NCBI GenBank assembly: GCA_030704615.1
Contig: CM060731.1
Location: 92,918,756 to 92,982,755, forward strand
Source of the DNA: Takakia lepidozioides
Taxonomy: Eukaryota; Streptophyta; Takakiopsida; Takakiales; Takakiaceae
Length of the DNA stretch: 64,000 nt
Direction of reading: 5' to 3'
Position 1 is the stretch's first letter, and the number at the start of each line of letters is the position of its first letter. The notes under the pieces were generated by a model, which saw only the letters and a program-made list of their open reading frames with translations, ran no database searches and had not been told where the DNA came from. Below are positions 36,601 to 46,770 of the stretch, piece by piece. Position numbers and translations under genes: made by a program.

Positions 36601-37487
36601 CATTTTGACAGAAAAAACAAGAAGAAAAGCGAGGCACAAACAGTGTGCGGTGCCGCACACTGTTTGGTGCTACGAATTAGGTGTGTTTGGTAACTGGCGG
36701 ACACTGCTGGTGTGGTACATTTTGACATAAAAAAAAAACAAGATGACGGGCACAAACAGTGTGCGGTGCCGCACACTGTTTCATGCTTCAAATTATGTGT
36801 GCTTGATACCTGCAAGACACTCCTGTAATGGAGCATTTTCACATGAAAATGAAGCAAAGAAGAGGGGATATATTATTGCGACCAGCAAACCCTAAACAAC
36901 TTGAAAGACCTACAGCAACAGTGTGCGGCACTGCACAATGGTTTATGCTTGCACATATTTCAGCTAACCACAATTTTGAACCAATTTGAAGGGCCTGAAA
37001 CACTGTGCGGTGGTGCACACTCTTCAAGCTTCCATCTCACTCCAAAATTCATAGTCTCAGAGGGGAGACTGACAGTGTGCGGCACCGCACACACTCTCCT
37101 GCATCCACAATCCTCTGCATACACACGGAGCATACAGATTGTGCCGCACCGCACCTGGGCGAGAATGTTTTGGAGCATCTCCCCCATCCTCTTTTCCACT
37201 AACTGCTTCTTCATGAGGCCAACATCAATATCCTCTTCGGCGTCCATCTCTCCCTCGGATGCAGTCTCCTCCTCACCCGTTCTCGGCAGTATGGGGGGCT
37301 GTTGTTCCTCTCCAAAATCCTGCTCTTGCATCGCCAATCTTTCCTCATTGCCCTCTTCTTCCTCCTTTCCCTCTTCGTCTACTCTTTCCAACCTCACTCT
37401 ATCTCTGGCTCTCTTCCTATCCCTAGTGCTGGTAAAGTATATCGACTTCCTTTTTTTCTTCCTCTTGTGGAAACAAACGCTCCCCAC
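33619..37487 (-). pseudogene. Second-gene copy C: N-terminal exon, 3 kb palindromic intron, ParB-like exon
   Basis: The N-terminal exon (about 37,487-37,158, minus) has KSIYFTSTRDRKRARDRVRL and an acidic stretch, and ends MLQNILAQ at a CAG/GTGCGG donor. The next exon (about 34,186-33,619) begins RKRRSLL/EIIVDVDDEFYE depending on frame. It contains KIPLCRLVSMRIV, FVHGYLDGSAVFYV, then SGKMFHVWDGNHRLLAW and EWHYCVRTMVLD. The DGNHRLLAW motif resembles the GxxR/HR motif of ParB N-terminal (ParB/Srx fold) domains. One base shift near 34,075 separates the first part of this exon from the rest. The intron between the two exons is almost entirely the P2b palindrome satellite. No methyltransferase exon follows downstream (33,540 and lower). 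Confidence 0.6.
34250..37091. repeat. Palindrome satellite P2b, 117-base period
   Basis: About 24 copies of a palindrome with half-site AGTGTGCGG (mirror CCGCACACT). From 34,790 to 36,777 there are 18 consecutive palindromes, starting at 34790, 34908, 35025, 35142, 35259, 35353, 35471, 35588, 35706, 35823, 35941, 36058, 36174, 36291, 36408, 36525, 36642 and 36758. Steps are 116-118 bases except one of 94. The spacers fall into a few types that recur (CTTCCATCTAGGTGTG and CTTCAAATTCGTTGTG). Flanking copies (34,258, 34,408, 34,519; 36,919, 37,002, 37,074) are irregular. It occupies the intron of copy C. Long minus-strand open frames in it arise because 117 is a multiple of three. Confidence 0.92.
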
Positions 37488-37559
37488 GCTGCCTCTAGAG
37501 CTCTCCAGTTTGACGTTTGCAACAACGGTACGATAAGCTGCTGCAATCTATTTTGTCAT

Positions 37560-38153
37560 GCCTAAGGTGCTTGCTTGGAGCGGTTGCTTTGGCATGTATC
37601 GAAAATACAATTTGGACATTGTTAACCGTATTTGGATGCGGGTGTCATCATTATGTGCGAACGGAATTCATCCATTTCTCCGTCTCTCAATTATCCTAAA
37701 AACTAAGTGGTGGCACTTCAATTTCCGTTCCGTCTACTTGTGGGATATGTCAGATGTACTTCGCTGGCTGCCAGTACACGAAAGGCTTTTTGCATTCATG
37801 GAAATTGAGCAGTGCCGTAAAGATCTGTCGCAAGTCGAATTTTGAACAGTACTTGCACATTGACAATAATTGTGATGCTTCGCGGAACCTATTACCGCGA
37901 AATTCGGCGCCATTTTTGCAGATGTCGCTCGGAATTCGCATGAGCGGAAGACAAAATATCATGAGCACGGCTCTCAAAACTATAATTTTTACTTCAAACA
38001 ATGAATATTATATTGGTTTTTCTGACACATTCCATTAAAATAATATTTTTTTAATGTTTTTTATTTCCAAAATTTGTACTTCTGCTCATGAAAACCGATT
38101 GTCTTGCTACTCCGCTCATGCCGCTCATGCTCATGAAATAGCTAACCTCCCCA
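37560..38153 (+). mobile_element. Terminal segment of a T-type element
   Basis: The segment ends in CCGCTCATGCCGCTCATGCT followed by CATGAAATAGCTAACCTCC. This matches the right terminus of the 41,832-58,476 element (CTCATGAAATAGTAAACCTC then C). Upstream are the same kinds of subterminal features (GCTCATGAAA, GCATGAGCGG, AT-rich stretch). It lies upstream of the N-terminal exon of copy C, so it is probably that element's end after loss of its transposase. It abuts transposase T2 at 38,154. Confidence 0.6.
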
Positions 38154-39365
38154 GAGTGCATGGGGGCACCACCCGGGACCGTGCAAGACGGAACCCTCCC
38201 TCCTCCAGCATGCTTATCTCGGTTGATGACAGTGACGTCCCAAGTTTCACAGGCCAAATTGCGGGCGGAGGGGGCTTCATTATCACCGAAGGACAAATTG
38301 TTCCCTTGACGCATCGTGCCATATCGTCTGAATGAATTCATAGTGACTCCTCCGTTTGAGGTCCATAATATTGTCCATGAATCCAGTACTGCATGTGCCC
38401 ATTCTGAGTGCATTCACCTGGTTTCGAATATTGGGAGAGCTCAACATAGACAAATGGTCCATCACTGTATCAAGCGAATTTGCATCCAACATTGGTTGTG
38501 TCGCATCCCCTTCACCCAGTATATGTTTTTCCAGGAATGCCTTGCTAGCTGCAAGGGCTATAGCAGAAGGTGTTACACAAGGGGCATTGTGGAACTCCTG
38601 CTTCAGAAGATTTCTAGCGATGTCTACGCTATCCCTGCAACTTCCCTTTGACACAGGATGCTCGTGTATACCCATATGAATGCAGGCACGAGTTATTGTC
38701 TTGCACCGGTGTGCCACCTGGTACATACAAGTGTGACACACAGAAACACAGGACGGGACAAGTTTGCAGAACCTGCACACAAAAGTATTGGTCTTTGGAG
38801 GGGCAAGCCCTGGTGTGAAATGATTCAGGGGCACCCCAAATTTGGGATTCAGGATCTAAATCCTTTCGTTTGGTTTAGAGCTGTTTCTCAGGCGATGGCA
38901 AGAAGTATTCACGCACTTGCAATGTCCAACACAAACCGACCTTCGAAATTTCAATCCAATGTCGTTGTGGATGTTCGATGTTTTTGTCCTGCACCAAGGG
39001 TGTCCGTCATGTTTCTTCTTGTCCATGCCCTGTAGAAGCCCAGCAAGTCCACTGGAAGACGTGGGAGGGTTGAGCTCAAACAAAATGTCTTCGTCAAACT
39101 CTGCTGGCACATATTGAACCTGCTGTACCCAAAGGGATTCCCAATCAACAAAACGCAGCTCGCTCTTGCACCCAGGCACCCCTGCGAGGGCTTTCAATTT
39201 CAGAATGACACTCGTTATCTCCTGCAATTTGTCATCATCCAAGAATGGAGTCTGGACTGGCGGAGGAATATCAGAAACTTCCTCCGAAGACGAGTCTGAA
39301 AGAGTCACGAATGTAGTGGATGTGCTCACCTCTTGTTTCACATGAACTGTGCCCTTCTGCTGCAC
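38154..39365 (-). pseudogene. Transposase T2, internally deleted
   Basis: The minus strand reads from the N-terminal region (AEFDEDILFELNPP) through DGHPWCRTKTSN, the CVGHCKCVNTSC finger and CRFCKLVPSCVSVC, to RSHYEFIQT. It then jumps near 38,330 to the C-terminal GTICPSVIMKPPPP and PVKLGTSLSSTEISMLEEG, losing the whole DDE region. The SWIM finger is also absent because the copy is cut at 38,153 by another element's end. It is closest to T1 in sequence. It cannot encode an active transposase. Confidence 0.75.
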
Positions 39366-39399
39366 AACCGATGCTGCAGTGCCAGGGGTAACTATTGAT

Positions 39400-41691
39400 C
39401 TAGCTGATTGTCTTCTCTCTTTTCCAAGGACCCGGTATGTGTCTGGGAGAAACCATTGGTTGGCGAGTGTGGGAGGAAGTAGGCAACATCACGGGACCAC
39501 GAGGGAGCGTGCGAATATTCTTGTCAGCTCGCCATGAATCCTCTTCTCCGCCAGGTGCCTCGCCAAGTCTTCGTCTCACTGGACGGGTGTGAACATCTCC
39601 TTCCAAGTGTTGGCCACTTCGAAGCAATGGCGTGTCCCGAAGGCCCTCTCGCAAGGCTGCCGCCCACTTGCGAGGATTCTTTGATCTGGAGGCAGTCCGC
39701 ATCAGCATTTCTTGCCTGTCCGGCCCCAAGCCCCACTGTTTCCCTTTCAAGAACTCGTTGTACCTGCATTGCTGCATAATTGACCTCACAATGTCCTCCG
39801 TTGTGGTAGTGAGGATGTCCACCAGATGCGCCGCGGAGGAGGCACGCCAGGAAGAATGTACTGATTCGGCCATGTTTGTTGTTGGCATGTCGGTGTCGGA
39901 GTCGAGACACATTTCCTGCACATGCACATGTTGAGGTTACAAGCAAATTACAAATAATGAGTAGGTAGCATAATATTCAACGGGACGCAAATTCGTCCAA
40001 CTCACCTCCCGCATATAGTCACCGAACTGGAGGAAACGATAATGCTACCATGCTAGCCAACTGACCATTGCTCCCTCGTCTGATTTCTTTACAGCACCTG
40101 ACGTTGTTCACCAAGCAAACTGTGTCTCTGCATCATCCAAGGTGGGAGCACGCTTCCACGCAAGACACATGGAACGGTGCTCCTCTCTGAAAGCTGGCGC
40201 CACGAGCCTGGTTGTGTACTACGACAAGCTCTGCAGAAAATGGAACCCACAAGATCTCTCCTTGCTTTTCATCGGAACATTGGGGTCTTCCCCGTACACC
40301 CTTCAGATGGCAGCCCAATTTGCTTGTGCGCTGTCCACCATGAAACCACGAAAATTGGGAGGGGGCAATCCTGCCCTGGCCATCTGTTCGTTTATTCCCT
40401 GCCAAAGAAGCATCTCCGATTGTGTGTCCTCTCCTTTCATCTCACAAATAACAATTGTCATTAGCATCCTGCAGTGGGTGTCGTAGACCTGTGCACCCAT
40501 TGTCACCCACTGGTGATTTGTAATTCGCTTGATATGGTCGAACATGACCCAACTGTTTGACAAGTCCCCACTCGTCATCCGGTGGACCAGTTCGACGCCG
40601 CTGCCAGGCCCACACGTTGATATTTTGAATACGAAACAGCGATCTGCCTCAGTCCCTTGTCCTAGAAACCTACTTCCATGAATGTAGTCATATCCACATC
40701 GTCGCTTCACCTCCAGAATGGAGTGCATATCCGAGCCACGCCCAATTTTTTGTTTGCAGGAGACAATGTGGTTTCGGACATTCGGTGACCAGACGTGGAA
40801 CACTGACTCCAGCAATGCCTCCATTTCCTTCTCATTGAGAGGAACTCTATCGGAGCCGTCTACCGACATAATTCTGGCCAATGCCATCTTATGGGCGGCC
40901 TGCAACTGTATCTATTTGGGTTTGGCACCAGGTCTCAACTTAACCTCCTCCAGCACGAGCTGCTCTGCCTCGTGGGCAGCCTCCCACGAGTTCCCCCTCG
41001 CCAATTTGTGACAATGGGAACCAACGTGTATGCAAGCTCGTGTGAGGTTAGGGAAACGGTGCAACACATAGAACTGCTTGGCATTACAAATAGACATGCA
41101 ATGTGGTGGTTCTTTGCAATGCGCACACTTAAATGTGGAGTTTGGAACCTTCTCCTGAGCTCGAAATGGTTGATGAGTGTTGCCTGTCCAATCCGTCTCG
41201 TTCCTGTGACCTCTGGATTTAAAGTGGAAGCATGTTGGAGATAAACACCGCAACGCGCCCGCACAAACAACGTAGCGCACCCGCACACCATCGAGCATCT
41301 TCATGCTGGTGGTTTTGGTGACGCACCAAGGATGACCGTCATGTTTCCTATCCATATCTGTCAACATTCCGGACGCCCTCGAATAGTCCGTTTGAGGAGG
41401 GAACTCAAAGATTATATTACCGTTGACGTCTGTGGGAAGGCATGTAACGGATTTAATTGCGAACTTGCTGTAGTCCAGGAATGCGGCCCCTGGCCTTTGC
41501 GCAATAACTGCCAATGGTATGCAGCCAGAAGGTATATGACCAGTGCAGATGCGCTGCACAAACCAATAATTGTGGCGTCTGACATGGGGGGGCGAGCATG
41601 CAAGCACCTTCCCCATGGACAGAGGGAACTGACAGAGGTGGCATTCCAGTGGGTCTGATTGCAAGATTGAGTGCGAGACCCTCGCTGCCAA
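39400..41691 (-). pseudogene. Transposase T3, 3'-truncated
   Basis: The minus strand encodes the N-terminal region, then DGHPWCVTKTTS with CAGALRCLSPTC, CAHCKEPPHCMSIC, the DDE part (VMFDHIKRITNHQW; GFMVDSAQANWAAI), and after an intron (near 39,930-40,100) NMAESVHSSWRASSAAHLVD. Two in-frame stops occur without a frame change: TAG at 40,914-40,912, where T4 has Gln, and TGA at about 40,305, where T4 has Trp. The region after RHIPGPWKREK and the SWIM finger are missing; T2 begins next to it in tandem. It is closer to T4/T5 than to T1/T2. Confidence 0.75.
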
Positions 41692-41831
41692 AAGTCAACA
41701 TTCAACAAAATGCAACATTGCACAAAAAGTGGAACTTTGGTTCAAAGGAGACATTTTTATTAATAATGAACTGTGACAAGTATGCATGCCCTCACAAACT
41801 GAGGGAAGCCAAAAGTATGCATGCAATCCAT

Positions 41832-44800
41832 GGAGGTTTACTATTTCATGAGCAGAAACCATGAGCCATGAGCCATGAGCCATGAGCCATGAGCCGCATG
41901 AGCCGCATGAGCGGTGAGCCGAAGTCTAAGATACGCGGATTTCATGAGCGGACTCCTCCAAATTTGGAAATGCGGCAGATTAAACAAGTATTAAAATAAT
42001 AGTTTTTTTTATTTGACCTTGCCGGATGTTCCAGATCATGTAATGCGGCGAAGATATGTCGTCAGTAACAAGTCCGCTCATGGTTTTATAGATCCGCTCA
42101 TGGAAATAAGTGACCGTGCAACGGGAAATCCAGTATACCACTGCAAAAGGACGTCGCATACTGGCCTGTATAGAGTATTCCGCGGTTTTACATGCCTTAA
42201 CATTGGAATGAAGCTTACCCTTTTGCCGCGATTGAACCAATGGAGTCTGCACCAATACAGTCTGCAGTACTTCACAATTCTGTCTTCTTCGCGTATTCGG
42301 CGGGAAAGGTTTGCAACTGAACTAGGAAATAAGGTGCCGCATTAGGGTTCGCACGTGCGAAATTTCGGAGCGGTTTGGTGTTGGCGAAGGCCGCCTCTAC
42401 CAGTACCTACGACGATACTTGGAAATGCGGCGCCGCATTTCCTTGTCGGAGGTCGAATGAGGAAAGCAAGTTTTTGGAAAGCAGAAAAACATGAACCCTC
42501 CAACATACAAAAATACATGCACGTGGAAACAAGTGAACGATATAGTAATATCTTAGTTCGAGCAAAACAGGTTACTGGTAGGCAAGACATATGTCGGACC
42601 TTTCTGTGGCCAGAGTCTGAGGTACTGGCAGCAGTACAATTCTACTATCCGAAAAGGATGGGCGTACCATTGTATTGGGACCGCAAGCCAAGCTCACTGG
42701 TCCCCTGGATCCATATTCAGAAGAGTGTGAACCTCCTGGGGGCTCAACCCTGGTGCATGTATGAAGTGATGAGTTGTGGAATTACAACGGAGTCTCTTTA
42801 GGTACACGTAGTACAAATGCTTGCAAGGGCAGTATGATGCCCCTTTGTTTGCCATGATCTGGAAGTCGGTGCAATTGCAGGTGGGTAATTCTGAAATGGT
42901 GATGGTGTACACCTCATTGCGAACAGCTGAGCCCGCCGTGGCCATCTGATACACACGCCCGAATCCTGGTGGGGGCACTTCAGTCGAGCTCTGGATTGTA
43001 CAGTTCATCCGAAGTGCATTCCCCATCCTTGTCTCGTTCACTTTTGAGGGAGGTCGCCGCCTCTTCGGTTTCCCCCAACGGTGTGTAGGATGCTTAGAGC
43101 TGTCGTGTCCCATTGTTCTTGCTCTCACAGGGGTCGGTGGTGGAGGCTGTGGAAGCGGAAATGGTTGTCTGGGGACGTCAGTGCGCTGCACCATCCGAAA
43201 TCCTGCGGCGGTAAGGGCGTCGGCCTCAACCTGACTCAGATCGCAGCCTGGTTCCACCGGCCACACCGGGGGAGCCTCTGGCATTGTTTGTATGCCGTAC
43301 TTGGGCTTTCCATACACGCAAGTCATAATGTCGTGCCTGCAGAACCAGAACTGGGTGGTTGTCGCCTCCGCAAACTTTGCATGGACAAATCTTCCTGTAA
43401 AAGTAGGAGCAGGGACAGCCCCATCTGGATTCCTCCTTATCATCTCTAAACAACGTTGCCGTGTATCCACACGAATTGCGGAACACCTTCCTCGAAACGA
43501 CGGCTTTGTGCGAGCAATTCTCCACTGTGATGCAGACACAGTCGTCTCCACAATGGCTTGGCCATACTGCATAACAGCGGGCGGAATCTGGGGCAAGGGA
43601 GCGGTGGGAATTTCTCGCACGAAATCCCCGGTTGAAGGCGACGTCGATCTGGAATTTCTTGGGCTTCCACTGCTGGAAGACACATTGTGCGGCAACATGA
43701 CGGGACCTCGAGGTGCTGTCCAATGTTCCTGTCGGATCTCCAGGAATCCTCTTCGCACCCGGGTTCCTCTTCAATCCTCCGCCTAACAGGGCGAGTCCGG
43801 ACGTCCCCCTCTAGGTGTTCACCTCTGCGGTGCAGAGGCGTCCCTTTGATCTTCTCTCGCAATGCTGTCGCCCATTTCACTGGATTCTTGGACCTCGAAG
43901 CTGTTCGTACCAACAATTCCTCCCTGTCCGGCCCAAAGCCCCATTGTTTGCCGCTCAGGAACTTGTAGTACGTGGCTTGCTGCATGATTGCTCTGTCGAT
44001 GTCCTCCGTTGTGGCCGTCACTACGTCCACCAGATGTGCGGCAGAAGACGCTCGCCAGGAGGAGTGGACCGATTCTGCCATATTCGTGTTCGGCATGTCC
44101 GTGTCGGAATCCAAGCACCGCTCCTAGAAGGACACAAACAATGGTGAGGGACCAATCGAAATGTCCGTAACAGAAAGACAAATGAACGAAAATGACAGCA
44201 GCCTACCTCCCGCATGTACTGTCCGAACTGTCGATATCAAAAATGCCACCACCCCAACCAGCTGTGCAATGCTCCCAGATTGGTTGTCTCCACTGCACCT
44301 GACAAGTTCCACCAAGCCTCGATGATAGCAAACTTAACCTCCGCGTCATCAAATGTGGGTGCATCCTTCCACGCCGTACAAAGGACACGGTGTTCAGCCT
44401 GGAATGAGCTAGCAACAAATTTGGTAGTGTAGTGGGATAGACTCTGCATCCAATGGAATCCACAGGATCTCTCTTTCCCCTCCATTGGAACATTGGGGTC
44501 CTCACCGTACACACGCCACACCGCTGCCCAGTTGGCATGAGCGTTGTCTGCCATGAATCCCCTGAAATTGGGCTCTGGCAATCCCGCCCTTGCCATCTGC
44601 TCGTTTATGCCCTCCCACAGATGCATCTCGGACTGTGTGTCCTCCCCTTTCATCTCGCAGATTGCAATCGTCATGAGCCTCTTGGAGTGATAGTCATAAA
44701 CATGCGCACCCATAGTCACCCACTGATGGTTTGTAATTCGCTTGATGTGATCAAACATCACCCAAGCATTCGACAAGTTTCCAGTTGTCATGCGAGTGAC

Positions 44801-45362
44801 CAAGTCGACTCCACTCCCAGGCCCACACGTCGACATTTTGAAAATGTAACAACGATCGGATTCGCTGCCTTGCCCTGGAAACCTGCTACCTTGGATGTAG
44901 TCATATCCAGTCATTCGTTTCACCTCCAGGATTGAGTACATGTCCGACCCCCTGCCGAACTCCTGCTTGCAAGATACGATGTGATTCCGCACATTCGGAC
45001 TACAAACGTACGAGACGGACTCCAAGAGGTCACGCATCTCGTCTTCGGTCAAGGGCTCTCGGTCGGAACCATCTTCAGACATGATTTTGCCAAGAGCAAT
45101 CTTGTGGGCTGCCTTCAGCTGAATCTGCTTTGGTCTGGCTCCGGGGCTCAATTTCACCTCCTCTTTTATGATGTCGTGTGCTTCCTGCACAGCCTCCCGC
45201 ATGTTGCCTCTCGCCAAGGGGTGGCAGTGGACCCCAACGTGTATGCAAGCTCTAGTCAAGTCCGGGAGCAAATGGATTACGTAATATTGCTTGGCTCTGC
45301 ACATGGACATGCACGTCGGTGGTTCTTTGCAGTGTGCACACTTGAAAGAACCCGCAGGAGCT
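41832..45362. repeat. Left inverted arm of the composite element
   Basis: This is the reverse complement of 54,979-58,476, with only scattered substitutions and one-base indels. It contains the terminal CATGAGC repeats, a subterminal AT-rich segment, a palindrome at 42,421 and the body of T4 from the CAHCKEPP cluster to the SWIM finger. Homology ends at AGCTCCTGCGGG. Confidence 0.85.
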
Positions 45363-46504
45363 TGGCTGGAGACAATGAATGGATGATGCGTTGTGCCAGT
45401 CCAATCCGTCTCGTTTCTCCGCCATCCTTTGGAGAGAAAGTGGAAGCAGGTGGGATTGAGGCACCTCAGCTTCCCCGCACAGAGGACATATTGTACACGA
45501 ACACCATCAGCAATTGTCGTGCTACTGGTCTTCGTCACACACCAGGGGTGTCCGTCATGCTTTCGATCCATGTCTGTTAACATCCCGGAGGCTTTCTTTG
45601 ACGAAGAAACAGGTGGAAACTCGAAGATGACATTGCCATCGACTTCGGGAGGCAGAAACGTTACCTTTCTGACTGGGAATTTGGCATAGTCGAGAGCAGC
45701 CAGCTCGGAGCGAGAACCATCAAGGTGATGTTGTCGTAGGAGCTGCACAATGGACCGGGTTGGAGTTATGCTCGAGGGCACATGCGTAGCACCTACAGAG
45801 ACGTCCATGCCGGATTTGAACGACCGTGTGGAGGACATGGGTACCTCAATGCAATCATCTTCCTCGTCGGAAATGTCGAATACATCCACACGAGAAGCTA
45901 TGGAGGGTCTTGACGGTCCAGGCCGGGAATGATTATCGTTGCACACCTCTCTGTTGGCAGTGGCCGCCTATCGGTTTCCGGACTCCTTTGTGGATGGTGT
46001 GGGCAGCGACTGATTCGGAAAGGGAATGGGCATTCCCACAGCTCGGTACAGGATGGTGTCTGATGGGGGTACGTGCCATTCGATTCCACAACCTCCGTCG
46101 TTACCTAGCACGACAATGGTCTCGTCAACCTGTCCAGGAACATCCTTCCTTTCTTCTTCCAAATAAACTGTGCCCGGTTTGAGCTTGAATTTGGAACAAA
46201 GGTAAGTTTCAGTCACTCTGTAAAGTCCTCCCTCGTTTGGGATCCAGGCTCTCCCAAGTTGCGGAGGACAACAAACTATAGCGTAGGAATTCGGAGCCAT
46301 CGAAGACCGCACGAAGTTGGCAAGTGCGAGGTTCAGTATAGCGACAGACCAAGGCTCACAGGCACCATGTGCAGTCCATCGACGATTGGAAGTCGCACAT
46401 TGAAGTGGAAAGTATTGTTTCAAGCTACATGCATGAAGGTGGGAGGTGTGATTCCATAGCCAGTAAGTTAGACAATGATGGCCGATTCGGCGACGAAATA
46501 ACAT
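42694..46504 (-). pseudogene. Transposase T4 (most complete copy)
   Basis: On the minus strand the N-terminal domain (46,504-45,971; KLKPGTVYLEEERKDVPGQ) is followed in the same frame by a 569-codon ORF from 45,946 after one TAG at 45,970-45,968. In that ORF: zinc finger about residues 131-170 (DGHPWC, CAGKLRC, PTCFHF), CAHC/CMSMC cluster 203-216, and DDE Asp candidates at 399 or 418 (FDH, VYDY) and 467 (FMADN). A TGA at about 44,237 replaces an Arg codon present in T5. After an intron to about 44,123 the second exon has NMAESVHSSWR. A one-base loss near 43,725 precedes the SWIM finger (CNCTDFQIMA, CPCKHLYYVYLK). The likely role is transposition of the element family. The lesions differ from those of T5. 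Confidence 0.78.
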
Positions 46505-46770
46505 CTCCTGACAGTTTCTCCTGAGGGTGGATCCAGCAGTATTCTCGGTGCAGACAGGAACGTTCGCACTGACAAGTGCCAGTACTGTTAGTTAAAACGG
46601 TGAGACAACCAAGTTGTGCTAATTAAGACTGGCCGCAATTGTGTTGTTTCGGAACAATGCAACCCATTCAGGTTCCAGATTTCCCGTCCCGAGTGATTCT
46701 TTCGATTGCTGGTGGACGGAAATGCGGCACCGAGTTTCCGTCCGGGGGAAACCTTTATACTCTCCAGAAC

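Noticed and set aside
37560-37845. Plus-strand ORF starting MPKVLAWSGCFGMYRK
   Set aside because: It lies in the subterminal region of an element end and has no recognisable domain.
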